A stretch of DNA of 14,044 nucleotides from Methanobrevibacter sp. (GCA_030539985.1 JAUNXD010000012.1:2959-17002), one strand, 5' to 3'. Positions 1 through 6,438 are shown, numbered from the stretch's first letter. Notes: generated by a model from the sequence alone, not told the origin. Numbers and translations are program-made.

Positions 1-17
1 GTACTACTCCAGAATTT

Positions 18-32
18 AATTTTTTTTGACAC
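18..32. repeat. 15-bp repeat shared with the right window edge (copy 1)
   Basis: AATTTTTTTTGACAC occurs here and again at 14003-14017. In both places it is intergenic and close to a promoter. Here it lies just upstream of the candidate TATA element of the metal ATPase gene. AATTT precedes both copies, with a 6-bp insertion in the second. It may be a dispersed repeat remnant, a shared regulatory motif, or chance in AT-rich DNA. Confidence 0.4.
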
Positions 33-37
33 AGACT

Positions 38-55
38 TATACCCTATGGGGTATA
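38..55. promoter_or_regulatory. CsoR-like metal-responsive operator overlapping the ATPase promoter
   Basis: TATACCC-TATG-GGGTATA is a perfect 7-bp inverted repeat around a 4-bp spacer. It matches the TACCC-N4-GGGTA form typical of operators bound by CsoR-family copper/metal-sensing repressors. The left arm overlaps the best TATA-like element (TTATAC, 38-42 region) and lies 24-41 bp upstream of the ATPase start codon at 79. A bound repressor would therefore block TBP/TFB. No regulator gene is visible in the window. The inverted repeat is seen directly; the CsoR assignment is inferred from motif similarity. Confidence 0.65.
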
Positions 56-65
56 CCTATATTAT

Positions 66-70
66 GGGAG
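66..70 (+). promoter_or_regulatory. Ribosome binding site deciding the ATPase start
   Basis: GGGAG ends 8 nt before the ATG at 79. It favours that codon over the in-frame ATGs at 46 and 64. The ATG at 46 lies in the centre of the operator and is unlikely to be transcribed if the TATA element is at about 38-42. Confidence 0.6.
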
Positions 71-78
71 CTGTAAAA

Positions 79-1974
79 ATGATTCTATCAAGAAAAGAAA
101 AAATAGACATAATTAGTATAATACTCTCAGCAGCAGGTTTAATCGGAAGCTTTACATTATCTATCGATTATCTCTCATGGATTGCTGTTGCATTATGCGG
201 AACACCAATATTTAAAGAATGTATTGAAGGATTAGTCACAGAATTTGATATTAAAGCGGATGTTTTGGTTTCAATGGCCATTATCGCATCAATCATCATA
301 GGTGAAGTGTTTGCGGCCGGAGAGATTGCCACCATCATGGCTATCGGAGGATTTTTAGAAACATATACTGCATCAAAAACCCACAGAAGAATAGAAAAAC
401 TTGTTAAAATGTCACCTCAAGTTGCAACAAGAATCAAAAACGGAATAGAAGATACAATCCCGATTGAAGAAATAAGAATTGGAGACATATTAAAAGTATT
501 GCCCGGTGAAAGCATTCCAACCGACGGAATCATCCTCAAAGGCGAAACTTCAATTGACCAATCCACATTGACAGGAGAATCCCTTCCCGTTGATAAAAAG
601 GAAAATGACGAAATATACAGCGGAACAATGAACCTTTATGGATCATTTACAATGAAAACCACAAAAATGGTTCAGGACAGTTCCCTTCAAAAGTTAATCA
701 GATTAGTTGAATCCTCAAAACCTGAAAATGCTAAAATCGTAAAGACAGCAGACAAATGGGCAACAGTGATTGTGGCAATAGCTTTCAGTGCAGCAATATT
801 GACATACTTATTCACCTTTGAAATTACAAGATCAGTCACAATATTGGTTGTATTCTGCCCATGCGCCCTGGTACTTGCCACCCCCACTGCAATCATGGCC
901 GCCATCGGAAATCTGACAAAATATGGAATTTTAGTAAAAGACGGCACCTCTTTAGAGGAGCTTGCAAACATAGATGAATTGATATTTGACAAAACAGGAA
1001 CACTGACCTATGGAACACCAAAAGTCGTTGACATCATCTCAGACAATCCTCAGGAAATGCTTTATCTTCTTGCCTCACTTGAATCAAAATCAGAACATCC
1101 CTTGGCAAAAGCCATAGTTAAACATTACAACAGCAATAATCTGGCGGAAGTAGATGATTTTAAAATGCATATCGGAGCAGGTGTGAGCGGAACAATTGAA
1201 AATTCAAGAGTTATAGCCGGAAATAAAAAACTTCTTAAAGGCGAAAGCATCAAAATAAAAGAAGATTTGAAAAATAACCAAATCACAATTTACGTAGCAA
1301 AGGACGGCAAAATTCTTGGAAGAGTGGAGCTTGCAGACACCCTGCGTGAAAGTTCAAAATCAACAATCAGAAAACTAAAGCGATTAAAAGTAAGAACAAC
1401 ACTTCTTACTGGAGATAATGAGCACACTGCAAAAGCAATAGCAAAGAAAGTCAAAATCAGAAATGTCAAATCAAACTGTCTTCCAGAAGACAAAACCGAG
1501 TATATAAAACAGGAACAAATAAAGGGAAATAATGTTGCAATGATCGGTGATGGAATAAATGATGCCCCATCCCTTAGAAAGGCGAATGTCGGAATTGCAA
1601 TGGGAAGCGTTGGAAGCGACATCAGCGTTGAAGCCGCAGACATTACCCTTATAAATGACAATGTTGATGGAATACCTCACCTAATCGCAACATCAAGAAG
1701 AACAATAAGGACAATAAATATCTGTATCGGATTTGCATTGCTTTTAAACATTGCAGCAATGGGTCTTGCAATTTTAGGATTTTTGAATCCGGTTGAAGGT
1801 GCATTGATACATAATGTTGGTTCTGTTAGCGTAATACTCTATTCACTGACCCTCCTCAAATACGAACCTTACGTTAAAGAGCCTGAAAAATCCGAAAAAA
1901 TGGGCATGACTAAAACTATAAATAAATCAATGACAAAATTAATATTATCGACACAAGGTGATAATTATGGCTGA
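79..1974 (+). CDS. P1B-type heavy-metal-transporting ATPase (CPC type)
   Basis: Membrane ATPase that should export a transition or heavy metal ion. Numbering is from the ATG at 79 (631 aa). TGES of the actuator domain is at 165-168, the transmembrane metal motif CPC at 260-262, the phosphorylated Asp in DKTGTLT at 304, the P1B-specific SEHP at 338-341, and the hinge GDGINDAP at 490-497. Hydrophobic helices lie in roughly residues 8-95, 230-280 and 555-600. There is no N-terminal HMA domain; a separate HMA protein overlaps its 3' end. The last helix reads HNVGS (578-582). It has neither the MxxSS expected of Cu(I) pumps nor the DxG of Zn/Cd pumps, so the ion is unclear. It is first in an apparent metal operon behind a CsoR-like operator. 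The family is certain; copper specificity rests only on the operator. Confidence 0.93.
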   Translation: MILSRKEKIDIISIILSAAGLIGSFTLSIDYLSWIAVALCGTPIFKECIEGLVTEFDIKADVLVSMAIIASIIIGEVFAAGEIATIMAIGGFLETYTASKTHRRIEKLVKMSPQVATRIKNGIEDTIPIEEIRIGDILKVLPGESIPTDGIILKGETSIDQSTLTGESLPVDKKENDEIYSGTMNLYGSFTMKTTKMVQDSSLQKLIRLVESSKPENAKIVKTADKWATVIVAIAFSAAILTYLFTFEITRSVTILVVFCPCALVLATPTAIMAAIGNLTKYGILVKDGTSLEELANIDELIFDKTGTLTYGTPKVVDIISDNPQEMLYLLASLESKSEHPLAKAIVKHYNSNNLAEVDDFKMHIGAGVSGTIENSRVIAGNKKLLKGESIKIKEDLKNNQITIYVAKDGKILGRVELADTLRESSKSTIRKLKRLKVRTTLLTGDNEHTAKAIAKKVKIRNVKSNCLPEDKTEYIKQEQIKGNNVAMIGDGINDAPSLRKANVGIAMGSVGSDISVEAADITLINDNVDGIPHLIATSRRTIRTINICIGFALLLNIAAMGLAILGFLNPVEGALIHNVGSVSVILYSLTLLKYEPYVKEPEKSEKMGMTKTINKSMTKLILSTQGDNYG

Positions 1975-2170
1975 AAAAGAAATTAAAGTAGTGGGCATGC
2001 ACTGCCCATCATGTGTTAATGCTGTTGAATTATGTTTAAAAGACGTTGATGGAATCGAAGATGCAAAAGCTGATTTGGATTCCGGTATAACTACAATTAC
2101 CATGTCTGACGATGTAAGTGATGCAGACATTAACGAAGCGGTTGAAGAAGCCGGTTTTAAAGTAGAATAA
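1967..2170 (+). CDS. Stand-alone HMA (CopZ/MerP-like) metallochaperone
   Basis: Small soluble protein of 67 aa made of one heavy-metal-associated domain. It carries the metal-binding loop GMHCPSC (M11, C13, C16) and ends in the usual EAGFKVE strand. The family binds soft metal ions (often Cu(I)) through the two cysteines and passes them to P1B ATPases. The ATG at 1967 is chosen over the GTG at 1958 because AGGTGAT at 1956-1962 sits at proper distance. The gene overlaps the ATPase stop (1972-1974) by 8 nt, which implies translational coupling. It probably supplies in trans the domain missing from the ATPase N-terminus. The delivered metal is not proven. Confidence 0.9.
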   Translation: MAEKEIKVVGMHCPSCVNAVELCLKDVDGIEDAKADLDSGITTITMSDDVSDADINEAVEEAGFKVE

Positions 2171-2179
2171 TTCTATTTA

Positions 2180-2200
2180 TTCTTTCTTTTTTTAAATTTT
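2180..2200 (+). terminator. Possible T-rich terminator after the HMA gene
   Basis: A pyrimidine-rich stretch with a run of seven T followed by AAATTTT lies 10-30 nt after the HMA stop codon. Archaeal termination often uses U-rich tracts without a stem. It could reduce transcription into the following small membrane-protein genes. A weak dyad TTACT-GCAA-AGTAA (2199-2212) lies next to it, just before the next ribosome binding site. Confidence 0.35.
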
Positions 2201-2229
2201 ACTGCAAAGTAATTTAAGGAGAAATCATA

Positions 2230-2514
2230 ATGCTAGAAGCTTATTTACCATTCATAGGACTGATTATTTTTGGAAACATTGAAAACCTAATTTTATCCTC
2301 CCAGGGAGTTGTTCAAGGAGTGGATCCAAAAATATTGGGAGGATTAAGTATAATCGTAGTTATCATATGGCTGATTATCGGAACTGTAGCAACAGAACTT
2401 GCAATGCAATATTCAAGCTACATTACCTTCATCGGCGGTCTTGCAATATTCATTTTAGGTATCCAGTCAGTGGTTGAAGCCATCAAAAACATCAAATCCA
2501 AAGGAAGTGCATAA
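2230..2514 (+). CDS. Three-helix half-transporter subunit A (predicted N-out/C-in)
   Basis: Hydrophobic protein of 94 aa with three predicted helices at about 6-25, 36-55 and 66-85. I do not recognise a named family. The GNIENLIL motif in helix 1 (E18, N16, N19) and the GGLAIFILGIQSVVEA helix 3 recall one half of LysE-superfamily metal transporters (CadD, TerC, MntP), which are built from two inverted three-helix repeats. All lysines (K34 in loop 1; K86, K89, K91 at the C-terminus) fall on one side, which predicts N-out/C-in. AAGGAG at 2216-2221 precedes the ATG. One nucleotide separates it from a paralogue with the opposite charge pattern. Its position after the metal ATPase and chaperone suggests metal transport. 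Gene certain; function inferred. Confidence 0.85.
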   Translation: MLEAYLPFIGLIIFGNIENLILSSQGVVQGVDPKILGGLSIIVVIIWLIIGTVATELAMQYSSYITFIGGLAIFILGIQSVVEAIKNIKSKGSA

Positions 2515-2515
2515 A

Positions 2516-2788
2516 ATGGTTAATTTAAAAGAATATGTGCCATTTGCCGGATTGCTTATTTTTGGAAACATTGAAAACCTGATTCTGGCTTCCGAAGGAG
2601 CTGTAGCTCATGTCAATCCATACATTTTAGGAGGATTAAGCATCATTGCAGTTATAATCTGGTTATTAATCGGAACCTACGGTACAAAAATAGCAATCAA
2701 ATATGCGGATTATATTGAAATCATTGGTGGAGTCGCCATTATCATTCTAGGTATCCAATCAATGCTTGAAGCCATGGGAATATTATAA
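2516..2788 (+). CDS. Three-helix half-transporter subunit B (predicted N-in/C-out)
   Basis: Paralogue of the preceding gene, 90 aa. It shares GNIENLIL (E20), LGGLSII..VIIWL.IGT, and a final GG.AI.ILGIQS..EA helix. The ATG at 2516 is chosen over the upstream in-frame TTG at 2474 because the N-terminus then aligns with subunit A and GGAAG (2503-2507) lies 8 nt upstream. Its lysines (K5 at the N-terminus; K58 and K62 in the loop between helices 2 and 3) lie on the side opposite to those of subunit A, which predicts N-in/C-out. The two probably form an antiparallel heterodimer, as in paired small multidrug resistance proteins. The C-terminus is short (EAMGIL) and its last codons form one arm of a terminator-like hairpin. 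Confidence 0.85.
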   Translation: MVNLKEYVPFAGLLIFGNIENLILASEGAVAHVNPYILGGLSIIAVIIWLLIGTYGTKIAIKYADYIEIIGGVAIIILGIQSMLEAMGIL

Positions 2789-2806
2789 TTCCCACATCAA
2801 TTTTTT
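2775..2806 (+). terminator. Hairpin plus T-run terminator containing a stop codon
   Basis: TGGGAAT (2775-2781) pairs with ATTCCCA (2788-2794). The TAA stop of subunit B lies in the loop and next to the right arm. A run of six T follows at 2801-2806. The arms are identical to those of the hairpin at the end of gap (3937-3957). Confidence 0.55.
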
Positions 2807-2933
2807 ATAAAAAAACAAGACCAACACCAAACAAATCAACCACTTTAAAAAATCAATCATCAAATTTTAAATAATTTAACCAACAAAGATTTAATCATAT
2901 AATAAATTAATTTATTATTCAAAAGGGATTAAA
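2807..2933 (+). promoter_or_regulatory. A/T-rich gap promoter region
   Basis: This intergenic stretch lacks a credible ORF. It contains several A/T-rich elements; CATATAATA near 2896-2904 is best placed as a TATA box for a start site near 2922-2926. AAGGGAT at 2923-2929 is a plausible Shine-Dalgarno sequence for the ATG at 2934. No further structure is seen. Confidence 0.4.
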
Positions 2934-3950
2934 ATGAAAACTGTTGCAATTAATGGTTATGGAACCATCGGTAAAAGAGTGGCTGATGCTGTTGCCGCTC
3001 AAGATGACATGAAAGTTATTGGTGTAAGTAAAACTAGACCAAACTACGAAGCAAGAACTGCTGTTGAAGAAAAAGGCTATCCTTTATACATCGGAATTCC
3101 AGAAAGAGAACAATTATTCAAAGACGCAGGAATTGAAATAGCCGGTACAGTTGAAGATATGATACAGGAAGCAGATGTTGTTGTTGACTGTACTCCTGGA
3201 AGCATAGGTCCGCAAAACCTTGAAATGTATAAAAAAGCAGGTGTAAAAGCAATTTACCAAGGTGGAGAAGACCACGACTTAACAGGCCTTTCATTCAACT
3301 CAATTTCAAATTATGATGACTCATACGGTGCGGATTACACCCGTGTAGTATCCTGTAACACTACAGGACTCACCCGTACATTACATACAATTGACGCAAT
3401 TGCAGACATCAAAAAGGTAAGGGCAGTAATGGTAAGAAGAGGATCAGACCCGTCTGAAGTCAAAAAAGGACCGATCAACGCTATTGTTCCAAATCCTCCA
3501 AAAGTACCTTCCCACCACGGACCTGACGTAAAAACCGTAATGAACGGTATTGACGTTACCACAATGGCATTGCTCGTGCCAACAACTTTAATGCACCAGC
3601 ACAACATCATGGTTGAAATCAACAATGATGTGGAAACCGAAGATATTCTTGCCGCATTGGAAAAACGCTCAAGAGTCATCGTCGTATCTGCTGAAGAAGG
3701 TTTAGGCTCAACTGCCGAGTTAATGGAATATGCCAAAGAACTTGGAAGAAACAGAAACGATTTATATGAAATTCCAGTTTGGAAAGAATCCGTCAACGTC
3801 GTAGACAACGAACTGTTCTACATGCAGGCAGTGCATCAGGAATCTGATGTAATACCTGAAAACATTGATGCAATTCGTGCACTTTTAGAAATGGAAAGTG
3901 ACAACGAAAAATCAATTGCAAAAACCAACAAAGCTATGGGAATATTCTAA
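2934..3950 (+). CDS. gap: Glyceraldehyde-3-phosphate dehydrogenase (phosphorylating, archaeal type)
   Basis: Cytoplasmic enzyme interconverting glyceraldehyde 3-phosphate and 1,3-bisphosphoglycerate with NAD(P); in a methanogen it serves mainly gluconeogenesis. The 338-aa length is normal for the archaeal class. The N-terminal Rossmann motif GYGTIG is at 8-13. The catalytic Cys is C141 in SCNTTGLTR. The phosphate-binding-type RRGSDP is at 168-173, and LMHQHN (219-224) supplies the catalytic His. The C-terminus KTNKAMGIF is typical for the class. The gene has its own promoter region and ends in a strong terminator-like hairpin. The following endonuclease IV-like gene begins 27 nt later; from memory the same gene order occurs in Methanothermobacter. 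Confidence 0.97.
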   Translation: MKTVAINGYGTIGKRVADAVAAQDDMKVIGVSKTRPNYEARTAVEEKGYPLYIGIPEREQLFKDAGIEIAGTVEDMIQEADVVVDCTPGSIGPQNLEMYKKAGVKAIYQGGEDHDLTGLSFNSISNYDDSYGADYTRVVSCNTTGLTRTLHTIDAIADIKKVRAVMVRRGSDPSEVKKGPINAIVPNPPKVPSHHGPDVKTVMNGIDVTTMALLVPTTLMHQHNIMVEINNDVETEDILAALEKRSRVIVVSAEEGLGSTAELMEYAKELGRNRNDLYEIPVWKESVNVVDNELFYMQAVHQESDVIPENIDAIRALLEMESDNEKSIAKTNKAMGIF

Positions 3951-3964
3951 ATTCCCACTTTTTT
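3937..3964 (+). terminator. Hairpin plus T-run terminator of gap
   Basis: TGGGAAT (3937-3943) pairs with ATTCCCA (3951-3957); the gap TAA stop (3948-3950) lies in the loop. C then six T follow at once (3958-3964). It looks like a classical intrinsic terminator, and its arms are identical to those of the hairpin at 2775-2794. Confidence 0.6.
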
Positions 3965-3977
3965 ACTATTTTTTAAC

Positions 3978-4814
3978 ATGAAACCTAAAGTATTATTTGG
4001 ACCTGCCGGAAGTCCTGTAAATTATAAAGGAGCAGCTTATAAGGCTCCCAAGTACATCAAGGAAGAAGGACTTCATTCCTATGAATATCAATCACCGTAT
4101 GGCGTTAGAATTGGGGAAGGTTCCGCTTTAACATTGAAAGAGGAATCCGAAAAGCATGATATTTTAATTTCCATGCATGCCCCATACTACATTAACTTAT
4201 GTGCCAAAGAGGAATCCAAACTCGAAAAAAGCATCGGACACCTGATTGCTGCAGCCCGTGCGGGAGAGTGGATGGGAGCGTACCGTCTGGTTTTCCACCC
4301 CGGAGCGTACCTAAATAGGAAACCTGAAAAGGCAATGGAAATATCAAAAAATACCGTCAGGAGATTATTCGAGGACCTTGAAGCTGAAGGCATTGAAGAG
4401 TTTACATTTGCCCCTGAAACCACAGGAAAGAGAACTCAATTGGGAAATGTCCGTGAAGTTGTTGAATTATGCGCCACTTTTGACCATTTCGAACCCACAA
4501 TTGATTTTGCGCATGTGCATGCAAGAGGCCGTGGATTTTTAACAAAAAAAGAGGATTACAACTGCATATTCTCAACAATTGAAGATAACTTGGACATTGA
4601 CATTCTGCACTGCCATTATACCACAATCGAATACGGGCGTGGAGGAGAAGTGAAACATCATACCCTATCCGAAAGTGATGAATACGGACCCAACATTAGG
4701 GATTTGCTTGCCAATTTGATTGACAACGGATGGAATGCGAATATCATTTGCGAAACTCCGGAACGTGACCTTGACGCCTTAAAAATGAAAGAAATCTATG
4801 AAGATATGATTTAA
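3978..4814 (+). CDS. Endonuclease IV-like TIM-barrel protein
   Basis: The 278-aa protein follows the AP endonuclease 2 / endonuclease IV fold, whose members cut DNA at abasic sites using three metal ions. By eye, most metal ligands of E. coli Nfo have counterparts: H67 (MHAPY), H107 (VFHPGAY), E147 (APETTG), D176 and H179 (IDFAHVH), H211 (LHCHY), H227 (VKHH) and E259 (CETPE). The Asp of the Nfo DxH motif (D229 in E. coli) seems replaced by V225 in GEVKHH, so the third metal site may differ. The ATG at 3978 has no ribosome binding site and follows the gap T-run, so initiation may be leaderless. Its 3' end overlaps the convergent zinc-ribbon gene by 4 nt. The fold is well supported; AP endonuclease activity is less sure. 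Confidence 0.8.
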   Translation: MKPKVLFGPAGSPVNYKGAAYKAPKYIKEEGLHSYEYQSPYGVRIGEGSALTLKEESEKHDILISMHAPYYINLCAKEESKLEKSIGHLIAAARAGEWMGAYRLVFHPGAYLNRKPEKAMEISKNTVRRLFEDLEAEGIEEFTFAPETTGKRTQLGNVREVVELCATFDHFEPTIDFAHVHARGRGFLTKKEDYNCIFSTIEDNLDIDILHCHYTTIEYGRGGEVKHHTLSESDEYGPNIRDLLANLIDNGWNANIICETPERDLDALKMKEIYEDMI

Positions 4815-5320
4815 TAATCCTTTACAGAATCGATTAAATCATCCATATCCTTAAACAAATCATTTATATCTTCATTATCTTTTTTATTGGAGCTTAGCTG
4901 AATAACCAGTTCATTTATCAAATCTTCCATCTTGTCAACGAAAGCATTCAATGTTTTTATTTTATTTTCAAGCTCCCCTTCAACAAGATTATTATTTTCA
5001 TCCAATTCAACCATCCTATGAGCAATGGCAATCTGATTGGAAAACAATTGGTTAGACTTATTAATGGCATTGGTGAATTTAGAATAAGACAAGTGTGTCG
5101 GGTCAAACAGTTTCCCCACAAGTTCACGAGCCTTAGCCTGTTTTGAATTATAGTCATTTTCTATTTCATCGATTTTTGACTTATATCTGGAGGGTGTTTT
5201 GATTGACTGTTCAGGGTCATGGTAGACCTCTTTTCCGCACTGGGAACAGAAATGCTGATTTGGCACAAGTGCGGCACCGCAGTAAATGCAAAAATGATTA
5301 TGATTATCTTCAAGAGCCAT
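4811..5320 (-). CDS. Zinc-ribbon protein with long helical C-terminal region
   Basis: Function unknown. The 169-aa soluble protein opens with a zinc ribbon, CxxC-x10-CxxCG (C11, C14, C25, C28), followed by about 130 residues rich in Asp, Glu, Lys and Asn. These are probably helical and partly coiled-coil, and the C-terminal end is acidic. Zinc ribbons of this kind often mediate protein or nucleic-acid contacts. The ATG at 5320 has no Shine-Dalgarno sequence. A TATA-like TTATTTAA on the minus strand (about 5341-5350) lies roughly 26 nt upstream, consistent with a leaderless transcript, although cotranscription with the phosphoesterase gene 34 nt upstream is also possible. Its stop overlaps that of the convergent endonuclease IV-like gene within TTAA (4811-4814). 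Confidence 0.8.
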   Translation of the reverse strand: MALEDNHNHFCIYCGAALVPNQHFCSQCGKEVYHDPEQSIKTPSRYKSKIDEIENDYNSKQAKARELVGKLFDPTHLSYSKFTNAINKSNQLFSNQIAIAHRMVELDENNNLVEGELENKIKTLNAFVDKMEDLINELVIQLSSNKKDNEDINDLFKDMDDLIDSVKDY

Positions 5321-5354
5321 ATAATTATAATTTGAAATAAGTTAAATAAATCAA

Positions 5355-6428
5355 TTATGATTTTTTCAACCTTAACACAACGATTTCGGAATCCGTTCCC
5401 CATCTCATTGGAGTATCCATTGAACCTACGCCGGTTGTCACATGCAGATAGTTGCCCAATCTATCCCTGAACAATCCCAGGTTATATCCAAACATCATGT
5501 TTCCAAACCATTTAACAGGATAGAACTGTCCGCCATGAGTGTGACCGGATAACTGAATATTGAATCCCAAAGAAGAAAATTCCTCCCAATAGGATGGCAC
5601 ATGATAATTGATAACATTTATTTTATCGGATTTCAGGGCATTTTGAAGATCTTTGATGGAAGGCATTTCGATATCTCCAAAACTAAATGTCAAACCGTAG
5701 ACGTTGAGATTTTTAAACTCGAATGCCTCATTGTCCAAAACAATTATTCCTGCTTTTTTTGCTGCTTTGATGACATTATCTATTCCAGGATAGAAATCAT
5801 GATTCCCAGGCGTAAACAGTATCGGCATTTCAACATCCCTGAATGCCATCAGGTCATCTTCCTCAACAATGCTTGAACCGTCGGCAAGATCTCCTGAAAT
5901 TATTGCAATATCACATACATCTTCAAGCTCCTGCAGTTTCAAGGAAACATCTTTGATAATGCCTTTATGCCTTACGGAGCCAAAGTGAATATCCGACATG
6001 TGGGCGATGTTAATTTCACCATCAATATCATCAAATACCAAAGTTTTTTCATTAACAACCAATTTATGAGCATTATAATAATTATAAACACCTAAAACCG
6101 GTACAACAGCCAGCATTATCAAAACAGCAGTATGAGGAATTTCGATAAAGCTGCCGACAAGGTATATTATTAAAATATCAATCAGAAACATTACAGATGC
6201 CCACATCCAGACTCCATCGACTGTGGAGAGAAACCTTGTAATTTTTCTTGATTTCTTTGCTTCAAAAAACATTGGAAACAAATGCAGCAGGCCTGCCAAA
6301 ATAGTCAACAGTAAAATATATTCATCCCAAACATCTCCAATCAGCAATAGAATGTATTTCAGTAAAAAAAATTCAAACAGCATGTAAAATGGAGTCATGA
6401 AGATTACACGTCTTGTCCTGAAACTCAT
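5355..6428 (-). CDS. Membrane-anchored calcineurin-like metallophosphoesterase
   Basis: The 357-aa protein has four predicted helices at about 12-30, 36-55, 73-92 and 99-118, then a catalytic domain with the full dimetal set: DIH (D146, H148), GDLAD (G179-D183), GNHD (208-211), H276 and GHTH (295-298). This resembles the YkuE/YaeI-like membrane phosphoesterases, some of which act on lipid substrates. The natural substrate here is unknown. The four-helix anchor precedes the catalytic domain, which probably faces the cytoplasm. No ribosome binding site precedes the ATG at 6428, but a palindromic TATA element lies about 28 nt upstream, so leaderless translation is likely. It is divergent from the AAA+ ATPase gene and shares its promoter region. 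Confidence 0.9.
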   Translation of the reverse strand: MSFRTRRVIFMTPFYMLFEFFLLKYILLLIGDVWDEYILLLTILAGLLHLFPMFFEAKKSRKITRFLSTVDGVWMWASVMFLIDILIIYLVGSFIEIPHTAVLIMLAVVPVLGVYNYYNAHKLVVNEKTLVFDDIDGEINIAHMSDIHFGSVRHKGIIKDVSLKLQELEDVCDIAIISGDLADGSSIVEEDDLMAFRDVEMPILFTPGNHDFYPGIDNVIKAAKKAGIIVLDNEAFEFKNLNVYGLTFSFGDIEMPSIKDLQNALKSDKINVINYHVPSYWEEFSSLGFNIQLSGHTHGGQFYPVKWFGNMMFGYNLGLFRDRLGNYLHVTTGVGSMDTPMRWGTDSEIVVLRLKKS

Positions 6429-6438
6429 GAGTATTCTT

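Noticed and set aside
46..78. ATG at 46 (and 64) as ATPase start
   Set aside because: It lies inside the CsoR-like operator and near the predicted transcription start. The ATG at 79 has GGGAG 8 nt upstream and gives a normal N-terminus.
687..1680. Minus-strand ORFs of 69-123 aa inside the P-type ATPase
   Set aside because: They mirror the conserved CPC, DKTGT and GDGIND regions and have no support of their own.
1958..1966. GTG at 1958 as HMA start
   Set aside because: It falls inside the ribosome binding site of the ATG at 1967.
2474..2515. TTG at 2474 as start of the second small membrane protein
   Set aside because: The extra 14 residues would overlap the upstream gene and have no counterpart in the paralogue; ATG 2516 aligns the two N-termini.
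5601..5876. 91-aa plus-strand ORF inside the phosphoesterase gene
   Set aside because: Antisense shadow of a gene with all catalytic motifs; no ribosome binding site or recognisable domain.
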